From: Thermodesulfobacteriota bacterium
GTDB lineage: Bacteria > Desulfobacterota > WTBG01 > CAIYCZ01 > CAIRTM01
Direction: 5' to 3'
DNA: 52,369 nucleotides
NCBI GenBank assembly: GCA_028282925.1
Contig: JANQGV010000018.1
Location: forward strand, 1-52,369
The notes below the pieces were generated by a model. The model was not told where the DNA came from. It did no database searches and was given only the letters and a program-made list of their open reading frames with translations. Made by a program: the position numbers and the translations under genes. Below are positions 28,475 through 39,196 of this stretch, piece after piece. Position 1 is the stretch's first letter, and every line of letters begins with the position of its first letter.

Positions 28475-29395
28475 ATGAGAAAACAGAAGAATATACTCAT
28501 GCTTGTATTTGTTGTTGCTATATGTTCGCTGACCGGATGCAGCGGTATAGCCAGGAAAGCGGTCATGACAACACCGGCAAAGGTGGGATATCAGACTTCG
28601 GTGCATAAAGACCTGTTGTCGCTTCCGAAGCCGAAACGAAAAATTGTTGTGGCTGTCTATAAGTTCCGGGACCAGACAGGCCAGTACAAACCCAACCCCA
28701 ACGCAACCACCTTTTCAACGGCGGTAACCCAGGGCGCAACCTCAATGCTTATCAAAGCGCTGGAAGATTCAGGCTGGTTTATCCCGGTTGAGCGGGAAGG
28801 CCTGGCCAACTTGCTCACGGAGCGAAAAATTATCCGGGGAACCCGGGAAAATCATAATGGGAAACATAAGAAAACTGAGCACATGCCGGACCTTCCGCCC
28901 CTGCTGTACGCGTCGGTCGCCCTTGAGGGCGGCGTTATTGCCTATGAAACCAATATTGTTACCGGCGGCCTGGGTGCGCGCTACTTCGGCATCGGCGGTT
29001 CCAGCCAGATCCGCAAAGATAAGGTGACCGTTTACCTGCGGTCGGTATCCATTAAAAACGGCAGCATTCTCAATACGGTCTCGACCAACAAGACAATCCT
29101 GTCGCGCGAGGTTGATTTCGGCGTATACCGCTTTATCTCCTACAAACGGTTGCTGGAAATCGAAACCGGACTCAGCACCAATGAACCGACCCAGATGTGT
29201 GTGCTGGAGGCCATTGAAAAAGCGGTTGTGGGAATGGTCATCGAGGGAATTGAAAACAAGGCCTGGGAGCTTGAAAACCCTGAGGATTTTAATTCACCGG
29301 TTATCCAGCAGTATTTGCAGGAGCGCAACGGGGTTGAAAAAGCGATACGGTTCGATCGTGACGGCAATGTAGTGCACGGCGATGATGCTGCATGA
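28475..29395 (+). CDS. csgG: Curli secretion channel lipoprotein CsgG
   Basis: Lipobox LTGC; VVAVYKFRDQTGQYKPN, WFIPVEREGLANLLTERKIIR, GGLGARYFGIGGSSQIRKDKVTVYLR. Confidence 0.95.
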   Translation: MRKQKNILMLVFVVAICSLTGCSGIARKAVMTTPAKVGYQTSVHKDLLSLPKPKRKIVVAVYKFRDQTGQYKPNPNATTFSTAVTQGATSMLIKALEDSGWFIPVEREGLANLLTERKIIRGTRENHNGKHKKTEHMPDLPPLLYASVALEGGVIAYETNIVTGGLGARYFGIGGSSQIRKDKVTVYLRSVSIKNGSILNTVSTNKTILSREVDFGVYRFISYKRLLEIETGLSTNEPTQMCVLEAIEKAVVGMVIEGIENKAWELENPEDFNSPVIQQYLQERNGVEKAIRFDRDGNVVHGDDAA

Positions 29396-29482
29396 AAAAA
29401 GAAGCGTGTAAGAGCAAAGCCGATTCTTGAGAATCGGCAGAAAATATACAACGAATCCAGAATGGAAAGGAGGTGGTAAGAA

Positions 29483-30049
29483 GTGTGTAGAATGGCCATG
29501 CCGGTTTTGCTCAGTATAATTCTGTGTATTTGTTGCCGAAGCAATCCGGTCAGTGCCGGAAGCAGTGCCGTGCAGTACCAGGACGGAAACAGCAATACAT
29601 CTGCCATTGAACAGTCGGGACGGGGGCACACCATGCGTCACATGCAGATCGGTGACGAACACCGGTCTGAACTGATTCAATCGGGAGAGCAGCACAGCAT
29701 CGACCTGGTCCAGGACGGCAGCCGGCACATTGCTGCTATTGAGCAGTGGGGCTACGGCAACACCGGCCAGCAATACCAGTACGGCATGCTGAACAGCGCC
29801 GATATATCACAGGAAGGCGATTTCAATTCGGCCCGCCAGCATCTCGATGGTGTTGAAAACAGCGCCGGAATCAGACAGTTCGGGAGCTGGAACACGGCAC
29901 AGCAAGGTCTGTATGGCCAAAACAATTATGCACACTGCGAACAAAACGGATATGGCAACACCAGCATGCAGATACACACCGGTGACCATGGCACCAGTTC
30001 GGTAGTGCAGATCGGCAACGGCAATCTAACCGTGCATGGTTATCCGTAG
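29483..30049 (+). CDS. Minor curlin / CsgB-like nucleator (curlin repeats)
   Basis: AVQYQDGNSNTSAIEQSGRGHT... repeated 11-aa curlin half-repeats; RBS AAAGGAGG; GTG 29483 or ATG 29492. Confidence 0.8.
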   Translation: MCRMAMPVLLSIILCICCRSNPVSAGSSAVQYQDGNSNTSAIEQSGRGHTMRHMQIGDEHRSELIQSGEQHSIDLVQDGSRHIAAIEQWGYGNTGQQYQYGMLNSADISQEGDFNSARQHLDGVENSAGIRQFGSWNTAQQGLYGQNNYAHCEQNGYGNTSMQIHTGDHGTSSVVQIGNGNLTVHGYP

Positions 30050-30108
30050 GTATCCGGCAAAAGAAAGAGGTTGTACCACAAGAGTAAAAACATTTAAAGG
30101 AGTCAGCT

Positions 30109-31521
30109 ATGAAAAGAACAACAAGTTTTTTATTAGCCATGCTGCTTGCGGCCGGCACGTGGGGCAGTGCTTCCGCCGAGAGCAACTTCGCACAGCAGGA
30201 CCAGGCCGGTGTGGGCAATGGAGCCTTCATTGAGCAGACCGGTATCGCAAACGAGGCCTATCAGAGCCAGCCCGGCGACTCGAATATGGCCGATATCATT
30301 CAGACCGGAGACATTAATTATGCTGATCAACTGCAGGAAGGAAACAGCAATGATGTCACGGCTGACCAGTCGGGAAGCGAGAACACAGTTTTTCAATACC
30401 AAAGCGGCGATGCAAACAGTGCCATGACTGACCAGTCCGGTGATCAGAACTATGCCGATCAGACCCAGGAGGGATCCGGGAATGATGCATATATTAATCA
30501 GCCGGGGCTGTCAAATGAAGCCTATCAGTACCAGATCGGAGACGCAAACAGCGCCGTCATTACTCAAGATGGTGAAATGAACTATGCCGACCAGATGCAG
30601 GAAGGTTCAGCAAACCAGGCAGCTATTGATCAGATTGGCATCGAAAATCAGGCATTTCAAACACAGCCCGGCACCGGAAATACCGCCGAGATTATTCAGG
30701 ATGGTGAGGACAACTATGCAGATCAACTGCAGGCAGGTGAAGGGAATACAGCCTTCATCGACCAAATCGGCATATCAAACGAAGCATACCAGACCCAGCC
30801 GGGTATGGATGGCCTGGCCGAGATTTTCCAGGACGGCAGCGAGAATTTTGCCGATCAGGTTCAGGATGGTACCGGCAACGTAGCTTATATTGAACAGGTC
30901 GGAGACCAGAATGAAGCGTTTCAGGAACAATCCGGTGAATACAACAATGCAGTCGCTCTGCAGTTCGGAAGCCTTAATGTGGCAGAACAGATCCAGGCAG
31001 GCTCAGGTAATGATGCAACAATCGAACAGACAGGGGACGCAAATCTGGCCATCCAGAATGCGCAGTCCACGAACAATCTGGCAATGATAGATCAGGACGG
31101 AAACTTAAATATCGCAGCCCAGTTGCAGGACGGAGATTCCAATATAGCACTTATTGAGCAAAGGGGAGATGAGATGCTTGCGGAACAGGAACAGTATGGA
31201 AGCAGCAACTCAGCCTATATCAACCAGTCCGGAACGGAAAACAGTGCCTATGAATTGCAGGACGGCATCGGAAACATTGCTGAAATTTTTCAGACCGGAA
31301 CCCATGCCGGCGATGTTTACGGATCTGCGTATGGCGCTGAAGTCATTCAGACCGGTGATGCAAATACCGCATCCGTTCTTCAGGACGGGTTCGACAATTA
31401 CAGCCTTGCCCAGCAGTCGGGCAACCTGAATGCAAGCACCCAGATCCAGAGCGGAACATTTAATATCAGTACCATTGCTCAGAGCGGCACCAGCAATATT
31501 GCCACCTGCATTCAGCAATAA
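30109..31521 (+). CDS. csgA: Major curlin, CsgA-like, unusually large (470 aa)
   Basis: About 39 consecutive N-x-A-x-x-x-Q-x-G-x-x half-repeats; signal peptide. Confidence 0.88.
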   Translation: MKRTTSFLLAMLLAAGTWGSASAESNFAQQDQAGVGNGAFIEQTGIANEAYQSQPGDSNMADIIQTGDINYADQLQEGNSNDVTADQSGSENTVFQYQSGDANSAMTDQSGDQNYADQTQEGSGNDAYINQPGLSNEAYQYQIGDANSAVITQDGEMNYADQMQEGSANQAAIDQIGIENQAFQTQPGTGNTAEIIQDGEDNYADQLQAGEGNTAFIDQIGISNEAYQTQPGMDGLAEIFQDGSENFADQVQDGTGNVAYIEQVGDQNEAFQEQSGEYNNAVALQFGSLNVAEQIQAGSGNDATIEQTGDANLAIQNAQSTNNLAMIDQDGNLNIAAQLQDGDSNIALIEQRGDEMLAEQEQYGSSNSAYINQSGTENSAYELQDGIGNIAEIFQTGTHAGDVYGSAYGAEVIQTGDANTASVLQDGFDNYSLAQQSGNLNASTQIQSGTFNISTIAQSGTSNIATCIQQ

Positions 31522-31598
31522 ACAGTAATTGCAATTATAACACAACGGGTTCAATAGCCCGGTTACATAAAACGCATAGTTAAAAGGAGATTTCAATC

Positions 31599-33116
31599 AT
31601 GAATCTGCAGAAACATAAAAAATGTATGGCTACCGTGATGAAAACTGCCGTAATCAGCATGCTGATTTTTTTAATGTCTGCGGCGTATGCGTACGCCGGC
31701 CAGCCGAAATATGTATTCTTTTTTATCGGTGACGGTATGGCAACCGTTCAGGTAAACGCCGCTGAGATATTTGCGTCATCAGTTATCGATCCTGACACTC
31801 GGATGCATGAAAAACTTGGTATGAGCCAGATGCCGTACCATGGTCTGGCCACAACATTTTCTGAAAATTCATACATTACCGATTCGGCGGCCGCCGGAAC
31901 GGCCCTTGCCTGTGGTTATAAAACCATGTCGGGTGTTGTTGCCATGGACGCCGATGGTACCGTTTCCTACAAAAGCATTGCAAAGGCGGCCCATGAGGCA
32001 GGTATGAAGGTTGGAATCGTTTCCAGTGTTTCCATCGATCATGCTACCCCTGCTGTATTTTATGCAAATCAGCCGAGCCGCGGTATGTATCATGAAATCG
32101 ACCATGACCTGGCCAACAGTGGTTTTGAGTATTTTGGCGGCGGTGGCCTGAAACGACCCGACGGTTCTCTGGGGAATGCATACGATGCAGCAATTGCAAA
32201 TGGTTACACCATTGTAACGGACAGAGCCGCTCTTGAAGCTCTGACGCCGGATTCCGGTAAAGTACTTGCCTACAACCATACCCTCGACGGCAGCAAAGCC
32301 CTGTACTATGAGCTTGATCGCCCGGCCGATCATATCTCTCTGGCCGAGTTTACCGCCAAAGGTATCGAACTGCTCGACAACCCGAATGGTTTTTTCATGA
32401 TGGTCGAAGGCGGCAAAATTGACTGGGCATGCCACGCAAACGATGCCCGGTCGGCAATTGAAGACACATTTGCTTTTGATAATGCCATTAAGGAAGCGAT
32501 TGATTTTTATAACGCCCACCCGACGGAAACCCTGATTGTTGTAACCGGCGACCATGAGTGCGGCGGCCTGACAATCGGATATGCCGGTACCGGCTATGGT
32601 ACGTACTATGACATCATCAACCGTCAGAACCAGTCATATATCGAATTCGGCAAAGTGCTGTCAGCCGCAATCGGCTCCGGCGAAACCTTCAATGATATCA
32701 AAGACGACATCACGACCGCTTTCGGCCTGGAATTCTTAAGCGCCTTTGAAAAACGCACACTGGAAGCGCTGGCTGATGCAGGCGACCACGAAGCTTCTGT
32801 AACGCTGCGCCTTGCCGTCGACAACTATGAACTGCAGGACCTTATGCGGGCTTTTACGCTGAGCAAGATGCCTCGCTCCAGCAGGCCGTCCGACAGGCGT
32901 ACGTATGAGCTGTACGGATCATACGATCCTCTTACGGTTACCTGTACGCATATGCTGAACAAGAAAGCCGGTATTGCCTGGACCTCATACTCACACACCG
33001 GTGTTCCAGTTCCAGTATTCGCCCAGGGCGTTACCGGTGAAGATTACGTAGGTTTTTATGACAATACCGATATCGCCAAAAAATTGGCTGCCGGTATGGG
33101 TCTCACTCTGAATTAA
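31599..33116 (+). CDS. Secreted alkaline phosphatase (PhoA superfamily)
   Basis: KYVFFFIGDGMATVQ, ITDSAAAGTALACGYKTMSGVVA, VTGDHECGGLTIG. Confidence 0.93.
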   Translation: MNLQKHKKCMATVMKTAVISMLIFLMSAAYAYAGQPKYVFFFIGDGMATVQVNAAEIFASSVIDPDTRMHEKLGMSQMPYHGLATTFSENSYITDSAAAGTALACGYKTMSGVVAMDADGTVSYKSIAKAAHEAGMKVGIVSSVSIDHATPAVFYANQPSRGMYHEIDHDLANSGFEYFGGGGLKRPDGSLGNAYDAAIANGYTIVTDRAALEALTPDSGKVLAYNHTLDGSKALYYELDRPADHISLAEFTAKGIELLDNPNGFFMMVEGGKIDWACHANDARSAIEDTFAFDNAIKEAIDFYNAHPTETLIVVTGDHECGGLTIGYAGTGYGTYYDIINRQNQSYIEFGKVLSAAIGSGETFNDIKDDITTAFGLEFLSAFEKRTLEALADAGDHEASVTLRLAVDNYELQDLMRAFTLSKMPRSSRPSDRRTYELYGSYDPLTVTCTHMLNKKAGIAWTSYSHTGVPVPVFAQGVTGEDYVGFYDNTDIAKKLAAGMGLTLN

Positions 33117-33218
33117 TAAAATTATTTGCGTTGCAGGCAGATCCGTATTGATGCGGGTTTGCCTGCACGCTTATACACTTTGCATTCGGCAGACAAGCCG
33201 ACAGGTAAGAATTATCAT

Positions 33219-34433
33219 ATGAAAGCAATGTTATCCGAAAAAGAAATGAATACGGAAAAGGTGATTTCTCTTGAATCGCCTGTAACAAATCAAACGCACA
33301 AAACTCCTGGTGCCGACAAAAAAAAGAGTCTGCTTTTTTCGGTCATCGTTTTTTTACTGTGCATTGGCCTTGTGCAGTTGCCGACCGGATATGAAAACAG
33401 AAAGTACAAGAATTCTCATCTTGCACGGGCTCGAATAGTTTCAGTTGATAATTCGGAAGTCAGTCAGCGCCTGATCGTCAAAACAGGCATGCAGTCGATG
33501 CAGGTGGAGGTGCTGAACGGCCCCTGGAAAGGCCAGCGCGTAACGGCTGTCAACCAGTTAACCGGCACAATGGAGCTGGATGAAATGTATGTTGCCGGAC
33601 AAAAGGTTCTGCTGGAATTTTCAGTTGTGGACAACAAAATACAATGGGCCCATGCCCGGGGCACCTACCGGCTGGGAATTGAAGCAGTTTTAATGGGGCT
33701 TTTCGCGCTCCTGCTCATTGCGGTTGCGGGATGGACGGGAGTCAAGGCGTTGCTCACATTTGTTTTTACGGCGTTGATGATCTGGAAAGTAATGCTGCCC
33801 TGCTTTCTTAAGGGATATGATCCCATATTAATTGCGCTGGTTGTTGTCGCGGTATTAACCGCAACAACAAGTTTTATCGTAGGAGGACTCAACCGTAAAG
33901 GGTTGGTGACGTTTTTAGGAGCATTCCTGGGTCTGGTGCTGACCTGCGTATTAGCACAGGTTTTTCAGCATGGCTTTAAGGTTCATGGAGCGGTCAGGCC
34001 TTTTGCGGAACAGTTGCTCTATTCAGGCTTTTACAGCCTTAACCTCACACGTATTTTCCTTGCCGGAATTTTTGTTGCATCCTCCGGTGCCGTGATGGAC
34101 TTGGCAATGGATATATCGGCTTCGATGCATGAGATCGCAGATCAGAAACCCGATATTTCCCGGGTGCAACTTATCGGATCGGGCATGACGGTCGGCAGAG
34201 CAGTTATAGGAACCATGACAACCACGCTCCTGCTTGCATACTCCGGAAGTTATATGACCATGTTTATGTATTTTATGGGGCAGGGTATCCCTATACAAAA
34301 TATACTTAACCTTAATTACGTAGCGGCAGAAATGCTGAATACGTTTGTCGGCAGTTTCGGACTGGTAACCGTTGCGCCGTTTACGGCTCTGATGGGTGGT
34401 CTGTTGTTTCATCGGTCCAGAACATTTGAATGA
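33219..34433 (+). CDS. YibE/F family membrane protein
   Basis: N-terminal OB-like segment then ~7 TM helices; MDLAMDISASMHEIADQKPDISRVQLIGSGMTVGRAVIGTMTTTLLLAYSGS. Confidence 0.88.
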   Translation: MKAMLSEKEMNTEKVISLESPVTNQTHKTPGADKKKSLLFSVIVFLLCIGLVQLPTGYENRKYKNSHLARARIVSVDNSEVSQRLIVKTGMQSMQVEVLNGPWKGQRVTAVNQLTGTMELDEMYVAGQKVLLEFSVVDNKIQWAHARGTYRLGIEAVLMGLFALLLIAVAGWTGVKALLTFVFTALMIWKVMLPCFLKGYDPILIALVVVAVLTATTSFIVGGLNRKGLVTFLGAFLGLVLTCVLAQVFQHGFKVHGAVRPFAEQLLYSGFYSLNLTRIFLAGIFVASSGAVMDLAMDISASMHEIADQKPDISRVQLIGSGMTVGRAVIGTMTTTLLLAYSGSYMTMFMYFMGQGIPIQNILNLNYVAAEMLNTFVGSFGLVTVAPFTALMGGLLFHRSRTFE

Positions 34434-34564
34434 TTATTACCACGCACGATTAGATGCAATAAGCGGTTTTCAAACAATGAAATAGTATGCGGAATCTGCG
34501 GGTCAAAATATATATTTCCAAGGGATGTATTCCTTTTACTAACCTGGCTTCAAAGGAGAAAAAG

Positions 34565-36196
34565 ATGCTGAAAAAACAAAACAAGATTATACTATTAGCA
34601 ATACTCGCAGTTATGCTTGTGCCGTCAATTGTATGTGCTTTGCCTGCAAAACAGACTATTGAGCTTAATTACATCGGTACCTACCGTAGCGGAATTTTTG
34701 ACGAGGGCGCAGCCGAAATAGTTGCGTATGATCCGGCAACCACGCGGCTCTTCGTCACCAATGCCGACCAGAACACAATCGATATCCTGAATATCCAGAA
34801 TCCGGTTTCGCCGGTGAAAGTGAGAACGATAGATCTCAGCCCCTACGGAGGCGGAGTAAACAGCGTTGCGACGAAGCGCGGTATTGTAGCCGCGGCTGTT
34901 GAGCACGACAACAAACAGGAACCGGGCTGCGTGGTTTTCTTTGATACCGCCGGCACGTTTCTTAACAAGGTAACCGCCGGGGCGCTGCCCGACATGGTAA
35001 CCTTTACCCCGAACGGGCGGTATGTTCTGGCAGCCAACGAGGGCGAGCCCAATGATGACTACACCGTGGACCCCGAGGGCTCGGTGACCATCATCAATAT
35101 TTCCCGGGGGGTACACGCTCCCGTAGTCCGCACGGCCGGCTTTGAAGCTTTCAACTCGGCCGCTCTTGACCCGAGTATCCGCATTTACGGGCCCGGCGCA
35201 ACCGTTGCTCAGGATCTCGAACCGGAATATATTGCCGTATCTCACGATTCGAAAACCGCGTTTGTTGCCTGCCAGGAAAACAACGCCCTGGCAATAATCG
35301 ACATCAGAAAAGCGAAAGTACAAAAGATTGTCGGCCTGGGAACAAAAGATCACAGCATTGCAGGAAACGGAATCGATGCCAGTAATAAAGACGATGCCGT
35401 AAACATCGCTACCTGGCCGGTGAAGGGCTTTTACCAGCCGGATTCCATTGCCTCCTTTCGGTATCGCGGAAAAACACTGATTGTCAGTGCCAATGAAGGC
35501 GACAGCCGCGATTATGACGGCTACAGCGAAGAGGAGCGTGTTAAATATCTGACCCTCGACCCGACGGCTTTTCCCGGTGCAGCCCTTCTGCAGGAAAACG
35601 AGCAGCTCGGAAGACTGAAAACCACCACCGCTCAGGGTGATACGGACGGCGACGGAGACTTTGATGAATTGTATTCTTACGGCGCCCGGTCGTTTTCCAT
35701 CTGGGATGCCGACGGCACCATGATTTTTGACAGCGGTGACGATTTTGAGCAGATTCTGGCGATTGAATATCCCCTTGATTTCAACTCCACCAACGATGAA
35801 AACGATTCATTCGACAGCCGCAGCGACGACAAGGGGCCTGAGCCGGAAGCCCTTACCGTTGGAACCATTAATCATTACAGCTATGCCTTTATCGGCCTGG
35901 AGCGCATGGGCGGTATTATGGTGTATGACATTACCGATCCCTACAGCCCGGTATTTGTCCAGTATATAACAACGAGGGATTTCAGCGGCGATCCGGAATC
36001 GGGAAGCGCCGGAAATCTGGCTGCTGAAGGCATGGCGTTTATACCGGCCAAGGACAGCCCCAACGGCAAGCCGCTGCTGGCGGTAAGCTACGAGGTAAGC
36101 GGGACAACGGGCATTTTTGAAATAGAGATAACCAGAAGAAACTCCCGGGACACAGGTGTTGAGCTGCCGCTGGAAGGTTTGTCTGGTGCTCATTAA
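34565..36196 (+). CDS. Secreted choice-of-anchor I family (beta-propeller) protein
   Basis: GAAEIVAYDPATTRLFVTNADQNTIDILNI, VLAANEGEPNDDYTVDPEGSVTII, LIVSANEGDSRDYDG; ATG with AAAGGAG RBS. Confidence 0.85.
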   Translation: MLKKQNKIILLAILAVMLVPSIVCALPAKQTIELNYIGTYRSGIFDEGAAEIVAYDPATTRLFVTNADQNTIDILNIQNPVSPVKVRTIDLSPYGGGVNSVATKRGIVAAAVEHDNKQEPGCVVFFDTAGTFLNKVTAGALPDMVTFTPNGRYVLAANEGEPNDDYTVDPEGSVTIINISRGVHAPVVRTAGFEAFNSAALDPSIRIYGPGATVAQDLEPEYIAVSHDSKTAFVACQENNALAIIDIRKAKVQKIVGLGTKDHSIAGNGIDASNKDDAVNIATWPVKGFYQPDSIASFRYRGKTLIVSANEGDSRDYDGYSEEERVKYLTLDPTAFPGAALLQENEQLGRLKTTTAQGDTDGDGDFDELYSYGARSFSIWDADGTMIFDSGDDFEQILAIEYPLDFNSTNDENDSFDSRSDDKGPEPEALTVGTINHYSYAFIGLERMGGIMVYDITDPYSPVFVQYITTRDFSGDPESGSAGNLAAEGMAFIPAKDSPNGKPLLAVSYEVSGTTGIFEIEITRRNSRDTGVELPLEGLSGAH

Positions 36197-36253
36197 AGTC
36201 TCATCATGCAACAGTGAAAACCTGCAATGTCATTCAAGACACAGGAGGCGGTT

Positions 36254-39154
36254 ATGAAAAAAAAGATATGTATGAGTGTTATCGGGTGTGTCTGGCTGCT
36301 GGTATTGGCAGCAGCCTCGACGGTTTGCGCCCAGGTGATTTACTCTGAAGACTTTGAAACAAACACACTCGGTGAAATGCAGCCGGTGAGTGTGACCAGC
36401 AATGCCGACTGGCACGTATATGAATATTATGGTGACCATTTTGCCCGCATCAACGGCTACGGCGCCGATACGGCCAGTAACGACTGGCTGATTACCAGGC
36501 AGTTTAATCTTGATTTTTTCACCAATGAGGTGCTCACCTTTGAAACAGCGTATAACTTTGACGGGCCGGCGTTGGAAGTGCTCATTTCAACCGACTACGA
36601 TCCGGCGGTGCATGCCGATCCCGGTACTGCTACCTGGACGAACCTGAATCCGACCCTTCCGACCACCGGCGGATATGCCTTTGTGAGCTCAGGTGCAATC
36701 GATCTTTCGGCCGTGAGCGGCGGCAGCGTCAGCATTGGGTTCCACTACGTTTCAACGGGCATCGGCGGCGGCGACGGCCGTGTGTGGGAAGTGGACAATA
36801 TCGTGCTGAGCGGAACGTATGCTCCGTCTGAGGTCCTGGAAGAGGACTTTGACAGCGGAATCGGCTCGTTTTCCGCGTTCAGCAGGGCGTCCAACAAAAA
36901 CTGGGGGCCGGACAGATGGGGCGGTCAGGACGGTGCTTTCTGCAACGGGTACGGCGCCGATGTGGCCAGTGACGACTGGCTGATATCGCCTGCCATGGCT
37001 TTGACGGCAGATGATTATGCTGTGCTCAGCTTTAAGTATTACCATTATTACAGCGGTCCGGAACTTACGGTCAAGGTGTCGACAAAATACAGCGGCACCG
37101 GCGATCCGCTTGCTCCGGGAGTCGTCTGGGATGATATCCCGGTTGATTTTTCCGGTGCTTCGGGGTCCTGGCACCCCTCAGGTGATCTCGATATCTCAGC
37201 GTATATCGGGAGTGCTGTGTATATCGCCTTTGTCTATACATCAACCGGCACCGGTTCCGGCGACGGGCGCAGCTGGGGGGTGGACACGGTTACGGTTTCG
37301 CGAAGCCTGCCGGGGACAATCTCGGTTGATTTTGTTGTCAACCCTACAACCGCTACGACCATTGAAACTATCGCTTTCGTGCCGTTCGTGAGCGGCGGTA
37401 CCGGGCCCTATACCTACCTGTGGGATTTCGGAAACGGTGACATATCAGCGGATGAGAGCCCCGTGTATACCTATCCGGCGGCAGGTGTGTATACCGTCAG
37501 CCTGACCGTTACTGATGCAGACAGTAATGAATCGGTACAGACAAAAACAGGGTATATTACCGTTAACCAGGCAACTTCAGAGCCTGTTCCGGCAAAGCTG
37601 GGCGATATCCGGGTTGCTGCCTTCAATGCCTACCTTAACCGCGGCGCCGAGGGTGATCTGGTAGCTGATCTGTCCGGAACCGATAACGAACAGGTCCGCA
37701 AAGTGGCTGAAATTATTCAGCGCGTACGGCCGGACATCGTACTGCTCAACGAGATCGACTATGTTGCCGACGGGTCCGCCATTGACCTGCTGAGAAGCAA
37801 TTACCTGGAAATCGGTCAGAACGGCGCCGATCCCATTACCTATGATTATGTATTTATTGCCGAGTCCAACACCGGTATCCCCTCTGGTTTCGACCTCAAC
37901 AACAGCGGTACCGTAGGCGGTGCCGACGATTGCTTCGGATATGGTGCTTTCTACGGACAGTATGCAATGGCGCTGCTCTCCCGGTTCCCGATTGCAGAAG
38001 ACCAGATCCGCACATTCCAGCATTTTCTCTGGCAGGATATGCCGGGAGCCATTATCCCGCCCGGATATTATACGGTGGATGAACTGGCCGTATTCCGGCT
38101 GTCTTCAAAGAGCCACTGGGATGTACCCATTGATATTGACGGTGAGATGGTTCATGTTCTTTGCAGTCATCCGACACCGCCCGTATTCGACGGCTCGGAA
38201 GACCGCAATGGAAGGCGCAACCATGATGAAATCCGGCTGTGGGCCGATTATATAACGGCTGCCGGAAGCTATATTTACGACGATGAGGGCCTAACCGGTC
38301 CGCTGGGAGACGATCAGCGGTTCGTTATCGTCGGCGACCAGAATGCCGACCCGGTGGACGGGGACAGCACGGACGACGCCATACTGCAGTTGCTGAATAA
38401 CCCTGCAGTAGATGCAACACTTGAACCGGTAAGTAACGGCGCCTGCGAACAGTCGGATGATTGCAGCGATACCGCAAGCTGGGGTCTGCGAGCAGATTAC
38501 GTACTTCCCTCTGATTTTGGGCTGCGCATTGTAGACGGGGGTGTGTACTGGCCGGTCACCACCGATGTCAATTATCACCTGGTCGACAACGATGCCAGCT
38601 CAGACCACCGGTTGGTATGGATGGACCTTGATCTTACGGCTGTGGATGTCATTATCACACCCGAGGAAGGCGGACAGGGTACACAGCTTCTTATTGAAGG
38701 ATCGGGTTTTGGTGAACGAGTGGGCCGTGTTACTATCGGTGGCCGGCACTGCAGAATCCTTTCATGGAGCGATACCTGCATCACTTGTGAAATAGGTTTC
38801 AGTTTCCCGGAAGGACTTTATGATGTCATCATTACTCCCAGAGGATTTTCCTCGGAGCCGATTGTTGTGGAAGACGGTTTTACCATTATCGAAAACCCTT
38901 TTGCCAAATTTCAGATAACCCCGGAGGCGGGAGGTCGCGGAACCGAGGTAACCATTACCGGTGAGAACTTCGGCTCTTTGACCGGCCGGGTCGTTGTCGG
39001 CGGCCGGCACTGCAGAATCCTTTCATGGAGCGATACCGTTATTCGTTTCAGGATAGGCTTCAGCCTGCCAGCAGGCGTTTATGATATTACGATTATGCCC
39101 AGAGGGCTGTTTGCAGAGCCGACCGTTCTGGCAAACGGTTTTACCATGGAGTAG
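36254..39154 (+). CDS. Large secreted endonuclease/exonuclease/phosphatase-family protein with choice-of-anchor-J-like, PKD and two IPT/TIG domains
   Basis: IRVAAFNAYLNRG...DIVLLNEIDYV (EEP), PYTYLWDFGNGDISADESPVYTYPAAGVYTVSLTVTDA (PKD), paired TIG domains at the C-terminus. Confidence 0.85.
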   Translation: MKKKICMSVIGCVWLLVLAAASTVCAQVIYSEDFETNTLGEMQPVSVTSNADWHVYEYYGDHFARINGYGADTASNDWLITRQFNLDFFTNEVLTFETAYNFDGPALEVLISTDYDPAVHADPGTATWTNLNPTLPTTGGYAFVSSGAIDLSAVSGGSVSIGFHYVSTGIGGGDGRVWEVDNIVLSGTYAPSEVLEEDFDSGIGSFSAFSRASNKNWGPDRWGGQDGAFCNGYGADVASDDWLISPAMALTADDYAVLSFKYYHYYSGPELTVKVSTKYSGTGDPLAPGVVWDDIPVDFSGASGSWHPSGDLDISAYIGSAVYIAFVYTSTGTGSGDGRSWGVDTVTVSRSLPGTISVDFVVNPTTATTIETIAFVPFVSGGTGPYTYLWDFGNGDISADESPVYTYPAAGVYTVSLTVTDADSNESVQTKTGYITVNQATSEPVPAKLGDIRVAAFNAYLNRGAEGDLVADLSGTDNEQVRKVAEIIQRVRPDIVLLNEIDYVADGSAIDLLRSNYLEIGQNGADPITYDYVFIAESNTGIPSGFDLNNSGTVGGADDCFGYGAFYGQYAMALLSRFPIAEDQIRTFQHFLWQDMPGAIIPPGYYTVDELAVFRLSSKSHWDVPIDIDGEMVHVLCSHPTPPVFDGSEDRNGRRNHDEIRLWADYITAAGSYIYDDEGLTGPLGDDQRFVIVGDQNADPVDGDSTDDAILQLLNNPAVDATLEPVSNGACEQSDDCSDTASWGLRADYVLPSDFGLRIVDGGVYWPVTTDVNYHLVDNDASSDHRLVWMDLDLTAVDVIITPEEGGQGTQLLIEGSGFGERVGRVTIGGRHCRILSWSDTCITCEIGFSFPEGLYDVIITPRGFSSEPIVVEDGFTIIENPFAKFQITPEAGGRGTEVTITGENFGSLTGRVVVGGRHCRILSWSDTVIRFRIGFSLPAGVYDITIMPRGLFAEPTVLANGFTME

Positions 39155-39196
39155 TAAAAAGTAAAAAACAAACTTTTTTGATGGAAGGGGACATCT

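Noticed and set aside
30109-31521. Regular repeats that could be mistaken for a CRISPR array
   Set aside because: Repeats are in-frame 33/132-bp coding curlin repeats with drifting sequence, no constant repeat/unique spacer pattern, no cas genes in the window.
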